In this document: one piece after another, positions 21,829 to 31,264 of the stretch
Numbering within the stretch: the stretch's first letter is position 1
How the letters are laid out: each line of letters starts with the position of its first letter
NCBI GenBank assembly: GCA_050084515.1
Contig: CM114271.1
Span: forward strand, 68,510,001-68,574,000
Length of the DNA: 64,000 nt
Source: Blasia pusilla
Lineage: Eukaryota > Marchantiophyta > Marchantiopsida > Blasiales
Direction: 5' to 3'
Program-made: the position numbers and the translations under genes
Notes under the pieces: generated by a model
What the model was told of the DNA's origin: nothing
Seen by the model: only the letters and a program-made list of their open reading frames with translations
Databases searched by the model: none

Positions 21829-22194
21829 TCAACCCGTTAGGAAATTACATGGGTTCCTGCAACCCTTCGGACTCCAACGGGTCGTCATAGCTCAAGGTCA
21901 GATTCTAGCAATGAGCTAAATGATGCAACCCGTCAGAGTCCGACGGATTGCATTCATATTTGCTAATGCCTGGTGAGCAAACCGTCGGAGTCCGACGGGT
22001 TGCTTTGGGCCAAAAACTAGTTGAATCTATGGTCAATCAAACAAGTCGTCGGAGTCCGACGAGTTGCAATCTTAAAAAAACATCCGAAAAAGCGTGCAGT
22101 CGAGCAACCCGTCGGAGTCCGACGAGTTGCTTTCGGCAAAAACAAACCTAACCCATTCATCAATCGAGCAACTCGTCGGAGTCCGACGAGTTGC
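21829..22194. repeat. palindrome array in intron 2, ~64-bp period
   Basis: Six copies at 21,859-21,885, 21,925-21,951, 21,977-22,003, 22,041-22,067, 22,104-22,130 and 22,168-22,194, plus a half-site near 21,830. The last is a perfect dyad with 13-base arms GCAACTCGTCGGA and TCCGACGAGTTGC around one G. Start-to-start distances are 66, 52, 64, 63 and 64 bases. Spacers are weakly related (TTTGGGCCAAAAAC versus TTTCGGCAAAAAC; CAATCAA versus CAATCGA), so the array seems to have grown by tandem duplication. Confidence 0.9.
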
Positions 22195-23646
22195 GAAAGT
22201 GTTAAAGATACTCACGTGTTCATGGCATGCATTGCCATCTCCACCGTCGCCATGTGATGAGGGTATGGGTGAAGGACCACTGCCTTCACGCAGAAATGTG
22301 CCTCCAATGAGTTGGGGCGCTCCTCCGCAAACTTGGTCCACGCCATGAACCTGTGATTTCCATCCCAGATGAAGAAATGCAGATTCCTCATCCAGCTGAA
22401 TTCCGTGCCCTCAACTTGCCTTCTGAAATCCTGGTCTCGCATCCTCCAGAATGTGTCGAGCTTTTCCAAGTCCTCCTCGGTAACCAGAGCTTGGGTTCCA
22501 TGCTCGTCGTCGACGTAGGATGCTGTCGCCGCCGATTGTTTTAGCTTCGCGATGTCCTCGTCGGACTGAATTTCATGGACGTATTCCATTGTCCGCAATC
22601 GGCAGAGTGGAATCCTCGGGGCGTTGTGGCCCTCCATGAGTGCCATCTGCTTTACCACCTGTCAGAACCGGGACAAGAGGAATAAGCTACACTGAAATCC
22701 CAATGAATTGCAATTCACATAATTCAAACAACCCAGAACCTCTCTTACCCGCTCGAAAATGGGGTCGGTTTCTTGACCAACTAACTTGTCTGAGACAGAA
22801 GCTGGCAAATCGACTGGGAACTCGTCGATCCGATAGAGGTCGATGTCCTCCGCCGGGCTTGGAGTCGAGAATGACCGCTCTCTGGCTTCTTCGGCCATGT
22901 CTACCATCTCCACGCTGGCGGTCCTCATGACCACGTCGTCATCGATTTCAACTTTTGGCGTTTCCACTATGTTGATTGTATCCCCGGACTTCGTGGGGGA
23001 CATTTCCCGCATCTCAACACTTGCGGTTGGACGGGCTGGGCTATCGTCAATGGCTATCTCTTTTTCCCTCCTCGCTTTAGCCAATTCTGCCCTCCTCACC
23101 GACGCGTCCAGACGCTTCTTTTCTCTCTTTTCGTCGGCGATCCTTTTCTTCAAGGCCTGCGACATCTCAGCCTCTGCGTTCTGTTTATCTAGCGCCTCTT
23201 GAACACGTCTCGCAAGAAGCACTTGGTTGTGCATCTCCGCTTCCCTTTCCCGCTCCTCGATTTCCTGCTGCCTAATTTCATTCGCCGAACGAGGCCCAGG
23301 AGAAGCTGACGCAGGAGTCCTAATGGACTTCGGAGTGAAGCTCCTAGACTTGTTGGCTTGTGATTTTTTCCTCGTCATTTTTTCCGGAAATGCCTCCACC
23401 TATGTCCACGACGAATCCCTTGATCAGTCGCCTTGCTGATGTCGAGATGGGAGCTCGAATCGTCCCGCGATCGCTCGGTCTAACCGTCTCGCTGTCGTTG
23501 CGTTGAACGGTCTCGCTCTCGTTCCCTCCTATCGACTCGCGATGTGTCGCCGTGTGAAATGCCCCTTCGTATCTGATCAGCTGCTACGCGGGAGAGTGAG
23601 GAATGAAGATCGCGAAATGAGAAACCGGAAATGAGCGATTTCTGCC

Positions 23647-23656
23647 CTATTTATAC
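23647..23656 (-). promoter_or_regulatory. TATA box for the methyltransferase-like gene
   Basis: On the minus strand this reads GTATAAATAG, a good plant TATA box, about 270 bases upstream of the ATG at 23,378. It flanks the palindrome array on its left side. Confidence 0.55.
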
Positions 23657-23744
23657 TTTTCTAGCCGTTGGGCTGACCGTTGGGTCCCGTCGTCCTTTCG
23701 ACGGCGACGTGCCGGATGTTACGGAAGTCCGGACGTGAAAAATG

Positions 23745-24327
23745 GCAACCCGTCGGAGTCCGACAGGAAGCGCGGCTCCGCCATCCTGGGTACACGCCAC
23801 GTGCGCGAGCAACCCGTCGGAGACCGACGGGTTGAGCGCCTCCGTCGTCTTCGGAAAAGAACGCGAGGTACCCGCGCAACCCGTTGGAGACCGACATGTT
23901 GCGCGCCTCCGCCGTGTTTGGGACGGGAACGGGACGTATCTTGGGCAATCCGTCGGAGACCGTTGGGTTGCACGCGTCCCTCATCAAGGGTTAAGAACGA
24001 GGGCTTCCCGTGCAAGTCATCGGAGTCTGGCTGGCTGCACCACAAGGCGAGGCCCTTGCGCAACCCGTTGGAGGGCGACGGGTTGCACGCCTCGCCGTCT
24101 TTGGGCTAAAAGGCGATGTACCCGCAGAACTCGTCGGGATCAGATGGTTTGCACGCCTCCGGCATCTTCAGGCAAGAAGGAGCGGTATCCGAGCAACTCG
24201 TCGGAGAGCGACGGGTTGCTCGCTTCGACAATGTTTAGCAGAAGCGTGCAACCCGTCCGATGCCGACGGGTTGCACGCTTCGGTTAGCTTCGGGTAATTT
24301 TTGAGTTACCAGGACTCCGACGGGTTC
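23745..24327. repeat. palindrome array in the bidirectional promoter, nine copies
   Basis: Copies at 23,745-23,771, 23,809-23,835, 23,876-23,902, 23,945-23,971, 24,012-24,038, 24,060-24,086, 24,124-24,152, 24,193-24,219 and 24,248-24,274, with a half-site at 24,311-24,327. Distances are 64, 67, 69, 67, 48, 64, 69 and 55 bases. Copy nine has extended arms (GAAGCGTGCAACCCGTC and its complement, 24,241-24,281). Spacers share CACGCCTCCG, CGTCTTTGGG and AAGAACG words, so the whole ~64-bp unit was duplicated. Copies five and seven are clearly degenerate. Confidence 0.9.
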
Positions 24328-24398
24328 CAAGTGTGATGCGCAACCCTCTGCTTCCCAAATCCGGTAACATATTGCAATAGAATCTGTTTCCTATTCAC

Positions 24399-24405
24399 TA
24401 TAAAT
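24399..24405 (+). promoter_or_regulatory. TATA box for the transposase-like gene
   Basis: CTATAAATTAAA here lies about 60 bases upstream of the ATG at 24,463. It is followed by a pyrimidine-rich leader with four ATTCTC repeats (about 24,410-24,438), typical of plant 5' leaders. Confidence 0.55.
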
Positions 24406-24462
24406 TAAATATTCTCATTCTCATTCTCATTCTCAATCTCCTCCCGTTGGAATCTTCTTGGA

Positions 24463-27400
24463 ATGGATTATAATGTTAAGCTCACTTGTGGCAGTCATCT
24501 GGCCGCCCTTCCTCAATCGGAAATCATCCGACCCCAAGCTCGTGAGTCTTTCATAGCAGTGGATGAAAATTTTCTGTCTGTTCGATTTCTTCTCCAAATT
24601 GGAACCATCTTTGTATCCAAAGATGTTAGGGTGGACGGTACGGAAGACATAATAGGTGAGACGGTCCAGCCAGTGACCTCAGACCGTAAAGTATGGAATC
24701 TCCTACCTCTACCAAATGGTCAATACAGAGTTTACGGCCTGCCCCTGAATTCGTCTGTTTCCCAAGTAGACGGTCTAGAATTTCCTAGTGCTCCAAGCTC
24801 TACGTTTGCAACTCCAAGCTCTGCAGATCCGGCTTCGACTCCAACTTCGCACGCTCGTAACAATGTTGTTTTTCCTGAAGAGATTCCGGATGTTATCAAC
24901 CTCAGTGGATCTGTCGGACACCAATCGGGCCCTATGTCCGCCTACTCGTTCCTCTTGCGAGTATCAGGCAATAGTTTGCTTTCGTCTCTGCCCTTGAAAA
25001 TGTTCAAGCACATTCTTGTCGACGAGTTGCCGCCCACGTACGATGGTAATTGCATTTTTGAGTTGCCTCCACTTGCTGCTCCTGCTCAAAAGAAGGATGG
25101 AGGATGCCTGAAGGGTATGGACAGAAAGTCGATTGTCATCGATGGTGCAGGCTTCAACGGACCAGTGCTTCAATTCCAGATGGTCCTTGGATTGTCTCCC
25201 GCCGCCAATGCGTGGGAGCCTTGGAGTGTAGAAGTCCAGCATGCCCGTATCTAGAGCGCAACGGGCGAGTCAATACGTCATAATTCCCTCCCAAGAATGA
25301 AAACTCCTCCACAGGTCGGTGCCACCATACCGCCGGGAGGCCATCGATGTCCTCATTGTCAGGCATCGCCCTTCTGCGTTGGAGCGTATCCTACATACAT
25401 ATTTTTCATTGTCCACGACTTGGGCTCCACGTCAGAGTATACAAGGCTGGCTGTCCATGTTGGCTCCCACACTCATCCTGTGTCCGATGCAATTCAAAGA
25501 CACATCAAGGAGGATGTGGCGAAGAAAGTAGCCGAGGTCTACAGAAACTCTGCGGGTTCAAAGCCCGGAGTGATCAAGCTCAAAACGGCATCACAAATTT
25601 GTGAACAATTGCTTGGAATCCCTGGACAGGGCGAGATCACGGCCGTTGAGGAGAAACAACTCTGGGAAAATCTCGCATTTCTCGATCATGAATGTTTTCG
25701 AATTTGTTGCGTCGACGATCGAGTTCGGATGGAAAGACGGCGAAATGGATGCCATCGCGAGAATCAAGGCCAACTCCAGATTTCCATTCATTGAGAGATG
25801 GCAGTTCATGGGCCAAGGAGGCGAGGGATCCAGGGCCTATGTCTTCAAAATATCAACCACAGGTCCGTCGAATGGCCTCGATCTTATAGATCGAATGAGG
25901 GAAGGGGAAGATCTTTACGGGAGCTAGGTAAGCTTTGATATTTGCTACAGAGTGCTGAACGGATGGTTGACGATGGGTGCTCACGTTTATGACCATGTGG
26001 AGAAGGGACTCAAAACTATATTTGTCTGTGAAGTAAAGGCAAAAGACGTTGGCAGTTTGAAGATGTGCTGGTTACTCTTATTAGAGGTGGTGAATGAAAA
26101 CAAAAGGCCACCTCCGGAAATTTATGGGTTCATGGCGAACAATGCACAACCTGGGTGGATTGCTATCCGGGAAGTGTTCTGGGGTGGAGAGGTTCAACCG
26201 GAGAGGGAAAGGTCGGATGCTTTCCATTGGCAACAGTCTGTGACCCGGTACACCAAATCTTGCATCAAGGAGAATAAGAGGACAGAGCATGTCACTCTAC
26301 TCCAACGCTGCAAGGACAGGAAAACCTTGAAGCAGGCCATGGAATGCCAGGAAGAACTTCATGGGTGGTGGAGGAAGCATGCGATTGAGGGGAAATACAA
26401 AGAGTTGTGCTCTTGGTAGAGTTGGTGGACTGTACGTATGAGACAATGGGGAAACTTCATGCGGCAAGTGAGTTCACTATTTTGTCTTGTCAAGCTCACG
26501 CTGAGAATTGTTTGTAACGTTGTAGCTCAGGGTGAGAAGCGTGGGAATTATATGGATTTCAAACCCAAGAAACCAAGCAAGCTGTCGGATGCGACGGGTT
26601 GCCCGAGTGTGCAACCCGACGGAAACCGACGGGTTGCCCAAGGGTGCAACCCAACAGAAACCGACGGGTTGCATCCAGATGTTGGGTGCAACCCGAGTGT
26701 GCAACCCGTCGGGACCCGACGGGTCACAGAGTCGTTCATGGGATGCCTCGGCCTTGCAACCCGTCGGGTTTCGACGGGTTGCAGTAGGTGGGTTTAAGGT
26801 TACAACACGTCGGGACCCGACGGGTGGCAGAGTCGTTCATGGGATGCCTCGGGCGTGCAACCCGTCTGGTTCCGACAGGTCGCTTATTTCTTTGACTCCT
26901 GAGTTATTTTCGTTCCCTTCTAACATTGCCGTCGTTGCAGGGATTGAACGTTCATGAAAATGCCCCCTCCGCCCCAACACAAGTGGAGCGAGAAAGTGTT
27001 CATTCCTCTTGAGGTCGTCACAAGCATGCCAACGAATTTCACTTGTGGAGGCATGCCAACAAGACCAGGCAAGAGCAATGCTCTGATCTGCGCAGCATCC
27101 CATATCTTTCTCACAAAAGGCGTAACAAAAGGAAAAGGGCCGTCGATCTACGAGCTCTATGTCGTATGCATTGTGAGATCTGGTGATGAAAAATTGTATG
27201 TCGAAGCCTTCAACCGGTGCGTAGCTGGAACTCCACTCAAGCAAGACGTACACATAGGTGGGGATATTCGTGGGCGGGTTTCAAGGCGTCCCATACAGAT
27301 GGTGGTAGAGCGATCGAACGAGACTCGTGGAGACCAGATAAGTATCTTGACTTGAGCGGTGAAGAGGCAAAGATCGAGGAACGAATCCGGTGATTGATTT

Positions 27401-28436
27401 GGATGAGGAAATTACACCGCCAGGTATTCGGGGACCCGGACCCGTCCCAAATCCGTGATGGAGTTACTTCTCCAAAATCAGTGAATGTTTTATTTCAAAA
27501 GCCCTCCGTTCTTTGGAAGTTCGCAACATCCTCGTCCTTTGGGGTGGTTCAAAAATATGGGATTCGGTAATGGAGGTGGATTGCAACCTAAAACGGTGGC
27601 ATATATCTCGGAGCAACCCAGGCGTGGACCCCTGCAGAGGCAGGATCGATGGCATTAGGAGAGCATGCGGCACTTTCCTAAATAAGAACTGCATAAGGAT
27701 GGGACGACCTCTACCTGGGTTTTGGGGACTCAAAACCTTTGATCGTTCACGAGGACCGGGATCAATTGAAGTACTTCTTCCGCCCAAATGAATCTTGCGC
27801 TTTCCGGAAGGCTTATCCGCCGCCATTGGAGCTCAGGAATACCCCACGATTTGGCCCATCGCCGCAGGCACGAACTGCACTCAAGACGAAGTGGACAATC
27901 TTACAAGTGCCGGTTTCAGACTCGTAGACGGGGGAAGTTCGGAGCATGTTCGCATTACAGAGACCTTCGCATTTCGTATTCAACCCAAGATTGATGTCAA
28001 CATGTACCCGGAGAAGGTGGATGATCTCAATCCATTATTTCTGTTTGAGTCTAGAAATGGGGTGAAGAGAAACAGAATGTGCAGGCCAACGGTGGAGAGA
28101 GCAGAGCGAATTGCAGCAGCTCGGGAGGCAAAAATGGAGATCATCGCCATGAAAGATGTCTTGAGTGGCAATGGAATAGGAAGGATGTATTGGATCAGGA
28201 ACAACACTGTAAATTCAAGTGTCACAGGGGTGTATGTGGTGCACATCTGTTGCTTTCCCACATGTTCATGTGATGACTTTGTCCAAAGAGAGACAAGTGG
28301 CAAAAGGTATTTCCCTTGTAATCACATGTACTATGTGTTGCTGGTAGTTTTAAGAGAGTTGGAGGTAGGAGTAGGAATCCACCAACCAATTCTGTCCCTC
28401 AAAGAAGTTCGAAGTATTTTAAACAAACCACTTTGA
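24463..28436 (+). pseudogene. Mutator-like transposase gene with SWIM zinc finger
   Basis: Open segments in order: 24,463-25,794 (one frame with TAG at 25,252), 25,601-25,927, 25,952-26,467, intron 26,468-26,940 (donor GTGAGT, acceptor TTGCAG), 26,941-27,350 and 27,795-28,436. The first part ends in a zinc-finger-like domain (CPHCQ ... HVGSHTHPV) common upstream of MULE cores. The core follows: GLKTIFVCEVKAKD, then EIYGFMANNAQPGW and RSDAFHWQQSV. In related proteins the second acidic site reads MADNA; here it is MANNA, so a catalytic Asp seems lost. The C-terminus has a SWIM finger (CSCDDF ... FPCNHMYYVL). Stops at 25,252 and 26,417 and several indels disable it. Function in the family: excision and insertion of the element through binding of the inverted repeats. 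Confidence 0.75.
26590..26883. repeat. palindrome array in the transposase-gene intron
   Basis: Full or near-full copies at 26,611-26,637, 26,646-26,672, 26,701-26,727, 26,756-26,782, 26,802-26,828 and 26,857-26,883, with half-sites at 26,594 and 26,690. All lie inside the 473-nt intron. A ~101-bp tandem repeat links the last four: AGAGTCGTTCATGGGATGCC occurs at about 26,729 and 26,830. Arms are mostly GCAACCCGTCGGG and CCCGACGGGT. Confidence 0.9.
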
Positions 28437-28689
28437 GGATGCGAAGGAGGTTTTAGATTGTACTTTTATTTTTTTCTCAACCTTCACTTCGAGCTTGAAC
28501 TCTATTCAGCCCCGGGAAAATGACAGATTATTTCGAGACCTTGGATGGAAAAAGTGATTGGTTCCACACTTATGATTCCACTGATTTTTCAGTTTTCTAA
28601 ATTTTGTGCAATTTGCAACTCGTCGGACTCAGAGGGGTTGCCAAAATATGGAAGAGGAAAAAAACACTGTGGGGCTGCTTAATATATGA

Positions 28690-28831
28690 ACAAAAAAGTG
28701 CAAAAAATTTCAAACAAAAATTTTCCTCTCTTCAACTCAACGGAAACTCTCTTCAAAAAAGAGTATCTATTTCGGTTGACCCTAGTTTCCTCTCTTCCTC
28801 TCTCCTCTCTTCCTCTCCTCTTACCGCTCCT
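28690..28831 (-). repeat. right terminal inverted repeat
   Basis: Read on the minus strand from 28,831 it begins AGGAGCGGTAAGAG, then GGAGAGGAAGAGAGGA and AGAGAGGAAA, matching the left end, with a matching AAATTTTTGTTTG about 110 bases in. The outermost GGGGGCTGGTATTCTG of the left end is not clearly present here, so the right tip may be truncated or diverged. Confidence 0.6.
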
Positions 28832-28840
28832 CGCGATATG
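28832..28840. repeat. target-site duplication, right copy
   Basis: CGCGATATG, one mismatch from the left copy CGCGATCTG. It sits directly after the inverted repeat and in the frame that restores continuity between the two halves of the split gag-like gene. Confidence 0.65.
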
Positions 28841-29589
28841 GGGGCTTCAGAAGAGAAACGAGGGGATCTGAAGATGTTTGCACAGTGGCTGTTGTGGCGA
28901 AGCATATCAGCTAACTGCAAGCGGTGAGGGTTTGGCTTTGAAGGGGGAGGATCTCATGGCGCCCTATTTTAGAGGTACCAGGAATCGACGGATTGGCTGG
29001 CGCATTGAACAGTGCAGGGATTCTGAGCTAGCTCATCTGCTCAAGTTTTTGATTCCGATATTTCATCCCGCTAAGCCCACCAAGGCTGTGATTTACATGG
29101 CTAGCACTATCATTGCTTCTTGGACCGGGAAACGACAGATCAACTGGGCTTTAGTTCTGTCAAAAGTAATTGTCAATCAGGTTGTCGACTTGGCCTCCAC
29201 GAAGGAGACTTACCTGACTCAATACTTGGCCCATATTTACTTTTCGAGAGGATGTTTATTTCCACTGGAGCTAAGTGAGTGGACTAGTAGAGCGGCATCT
29301 GGAGCTTCAGAAGAAGGCCTTTGTGGCGAGGGAAGAGGCACCGCCGACGTCAAACCCAGACAGGATCCCTTCTACCAACCTCACATCTACTTCTTGCGAT
29401 GGATGGACTGACTTACTCCGACGTGCCTCTCAGGTTTGTGAAGTTGCATGGTTCAACCAGCGCTTGGTGGATGAGGCGACTACACTTTTGAGTTGCACTC
29501 CAAGCCAGTTGATTGCTCGTGTTCGCACATTGCTTCCCACACCCAGCTGCGAGAGAGAGACATGCAATCAACTATTAGTAGTCTCTCCT

Positions 29590-29830
29590 ATTATGGATGT
29601 AGGGGAGACCGCTTCTCCTCCTACCTGTGGGGCCAGTATGGATGCAGTAGTGGAGGCCGATTCTTTTCCTAGCCTTGGGGCTAGAATGGATGTAGTGGAG
29701 TCCGCTTCTTCTCCTAGCCGTGGGGTCAGTATGGATGTAGCAGTTGAGCGGTTCCCTCCACTACATCTATCCTAGCCGTAGGGCTAGGATAGATGTAGTG
29801 GAGGTCGCCTCTCGTAGCCGTGTGGCCAGT
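29590..29830. repeat. coding minisatellite of ~45-54 bp
   Basis: About five units of the type ATGGATGTAGTGGAG, CCGCTTCTTCTCCTAGCC, GTGGGGTCAGT. Four are in direct orientation and encode MDVVESASSPSRGVS-like repeats. One unit is inverted, producing the hairpin at 29,755-29,804. Confidence 0.75.
29755..29804. repeat. perfect 23-bp inverted repeat with 4-nt loop
   Basis: Left arm 29,755-29,777 starts CCTCCACTACATC and ends CTAGCC. Right arm 29,782-29,804 starts GGCTAGGATAG and ends AGTGGAGG. The loop is GTAG. The arms are an inverted and a direct unit of the surrounding minisatellite. Perfect identity suggests a recent inversion or template-switch event. Confidence 0.85.
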
Positions 29831-30527
29831 CCACCACAACCCCACCGCGTTCCATCGCGACTGCCCACGCCTGCGTCTCTTCCATGTCTGCAGGCATCCA
29901 CCTTTCGCGAAGACAGTTCTCATTCCCGTTTTTGTGAGGATGTAGCATCATCTTTCCCATCGGATTCCTTTCATCCTGCTCGTTTATGCTCCCATTTTGC
30001 GCAGATGATTGAGTCTTCGTACGTGCAGAGGCACCACGCCCTTCTGACCCCTCTACCAGCGGTGATTGTTGGCGGCAAATCCTATCCCTTTGTGGCTACT
30101 TATGCAGCTATTACTACCAAAATTACACAAGAATTCATGTGCTTACCTACCGACGAGCCCCGCAGGTCACTGGTGGACCCTATCGATTTATGGAACTGGG
30201 TTTATCATTGCAGGAAGGTAGCTGCTCCAGAGCCTTTCCTAGCTCCAGGTCAGGCATGGCTTGATTCGTATTTTGTTTGGGTTGGACCGGACGGTTTTCC
30301 TATTCGAAAGGGCAGTGATGTCAACTACCAAATAATGCGCAAGGATCTTTATTCAATTCAACGCAAGAAGAAAAAGGCTGTGAAAGGGAAGGGAATTGGA
30401 TGGTTGGCACATTTTCCGTTGGTAAACCCAGATCCGTTGGTAGATCGAGATCCGCCACCAGGTCCCTCGTGTCCATCGTGAAATCTTGTAATTGCATGGC
30501 TAGCACGAACTCAGATGGTATGCATAT

Positions 30528-30560
30528 GTGGTTTAGGGTTTAGGATTTAGGGTTTAGAGA
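30528..30560 (+). repeat. interstitial telomere-type string
   Basis: GGTTTAGGGTTTAGGATTT then AGGGTTTAGAG: about four near-copies of TTTAGGG, the usual plant telomere repeat. A similar string occurs near 6,866 and a palindromic form (GGGTTTAGGGTTTAAAAC) near 57,957. Confidence 0.7.
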
Positions 30561-30930
30561 CCCGGGACCTCGTCTCAAAGTAGTAGAGTGGGATATGAAG
30601 GTTCTGGACAGAGTTGTACAAGAGTTTTATGATGTTACATAAAGCCTCCTTTTACTGGCACTTTTCCTTCTACGATTCCAATTCTGCAGATGACTGAGTG
30701 TTGTGTTTCAAAATGATTGGGTACCTGGATGTTACCTTGTGCCAAATCTAGTTGGTTTTCTAGAGGTTCAGTGAGGAGGGAGTGTTGTGATGAGATTTCA
30801 GGTTCTCCTTGGTCCAGACAGCATACATTGGTATTGTATTGGCGGTTCCTTATGTTGCTCTGGTTCCTCTAGCTGAGCTTCTAGCAAGGAGGTTGTTGCA
30901 GGTTCTCCCTGGTTGTCTTGTTTGTAAGAT

Positions 30931-31260
30931 GTGATGGCCAGGTTTGAGAAACGATCTTGGCAGCGCAGAACTGGCTGGAGCGTTACTGATTGCTTGTATA
31001 AGGAGGATTTGGGTCCCTTGTTGGCCTTCCTGGTTCCGACTTTCAATCCGGAGAAGCATACACGAATTACTATGGCCTTAGCTGTGACGGTGCATTGGAT
31101 AGGAGAGAGTAAATCAATTGGACACAGCTTCTACATTCTGCTATTCAGCATCAGGTTTAGGGTTATATACCGCTCAATTGAAGCAGTAGACTCTTCGGTT
31201 CTCCTGTCTTTGCCCTTAAGTTGCACATTTGTATTGGAGCGAGGGTTACATTTGATATAA
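30931..31260 (+). pseudogene. fragment paralogous to the split gag-like gene
   Basis: The frame contains RSWQRRTGWSVTDCLYK, LLAFLVPTFNPEKHTR and TVHWIGESKSIGHSF. These line up with NRRIGWRIEQC, LLKFLIPIFHPAKPTK and IASWTGKRQINWA at about 28,980-29,150. Identity is moderate, so this is a second member of the family, not a recent duplicate. After about residue 70 the frame is probably noncoding. Confidence 0.5.
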
Positions 31261-31264
31261 AGGC

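Larger units (their letters stand above)
18751..23378 (-). pseudogene. ParB-like / beta-class DNA methyltransferase-like gene, four exons
   Basis: Exons on the minus strand: 23,378-22,749, 22,658-22,216, 21,814-19,794 and 19,307-18,751. Introns of 90, 401 and 486 nt begin GTAAGA, GTGAGT and GTAAGG, and phases fit at all three junctions. Exon 1 encodes a charged coiled coil (NEIRQQEIEEREREAEMHNQ). Exon 2 holds a ParB-like region (RIPLCRLRTMEY, then IWDGNHRFMAW with the G-x-x-R/H-R-x-x-A type motif). Exon 3 contains VDLLIVDLPSGLRLWG, in the position of the catalytic motif IV, then QIALLFSFAEA and RGCFLVLTGG. Exon 4 has KSPALMQTLIELC (motif X) directly before GDLVFDLVGLSGASI (motif I), the permuted order of beta-class amino-methyltransferases. 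Disabling changes: indels near 21,435, 20,550 and 19,880, and stops at 20,960, 20,730 and 19,950. Motif IV is DLPS instead of DPPY/SPPY. Bacterial and phage ParB-methylase fusions are the nearest design I know. Confidence 0.7.
23379..24462. promoter_or_regulatory. bidirectional promoter region between the two element genes
   Basis: This 1,084-bp region separates the divergent starts of the methyltransferase-like gene (ATG at 23,378, minus) and the transposase-like gene (ATG at 24,463, plus). It holds one TATA box facing each way and, between the two boxes, a nine-copy palindrome array. Known: in MULEs with two divergent genes, regulatory sequence often lies in the terminal repeats; here the shared intergenic region looks like the control centre. 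Binding of the element's own proteins here is my inference. Confidence 0.6.
16931..28831. mobile_element. 11.9-kb Mutator-like element carrying a ParB-methyltransferase gene
   Basis: The element is bounded by a 9-bp target duplication and by imperfect inverted repeats rich in GAGAGGAAGAG. It holds two divergent genes: a transposase-like gene on the plus strand (24,463-28,436, MULE core plus SWIM finger) and a ParB/DNA-methyltransferase-like gene on the minus strand (23,378-18,751). A 1.1-kb bidirectional promoter lies between them. Roughly thirty 27-bp palindromes are spread over the promoter, introns of both genes and the 3' flank. A partial second copy lies at 60,984-63,056. Known: MULEs often carry a second, divergent gene (mudrB, VANC). 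A ParB-methyltransferase in that position is not known to me. Both genes carry disabling changes, so this copy is not autonomous now. Confidence 0.8.
28841..30481 (+). pseudogene. 3' part of the gag-like gene split by the element
   Basis: After the insertion, coding continues GASEEKRGDLKMFAQWLLW to a TGA near 28,927. The neighbouring frame carries on with APYFRGTRNRRIGWRIEQ and LLKFLIPIFHPAKPTK, a segment paralogous to that at 30,931-31,100. Later open parts (29,275-29,775 and 29,744-30,481) hold a 15-residue repeat (MDVVESASSPSRGVS type), a region with SYPFVATYAAITTKITQEF and WLDSYFVWVGPDGFPI, and a basic C-terminus (RKKKKAVKGKGIGW). No enzymatic domain is visible. The shift of frames near 28,920 and 29,400 shows decay. 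It is probably the structural protein of a retroelement lacking pol, whose upstream part is at 16,735. Confidence 0.5.

Noticed and set aside
21829-24327. CRISPR-like array: 27-bp repeats with spacers of ~37 bp
   Set aside because: Spacing resembles CRISPR, but the repeats are nearly perfect palindromes in introns and a promoter of a eukaryotic transposon, spacers are related to each other, and no cas gene is present.
23379-24462. Origin of replication with iterons
   Set aside because: Regular palindromes with a ParB-like gene resemble plasmid iteron/parS regions, but introns, TATA boxes and a transposase with inverted repeats point to a nuclear transposon.
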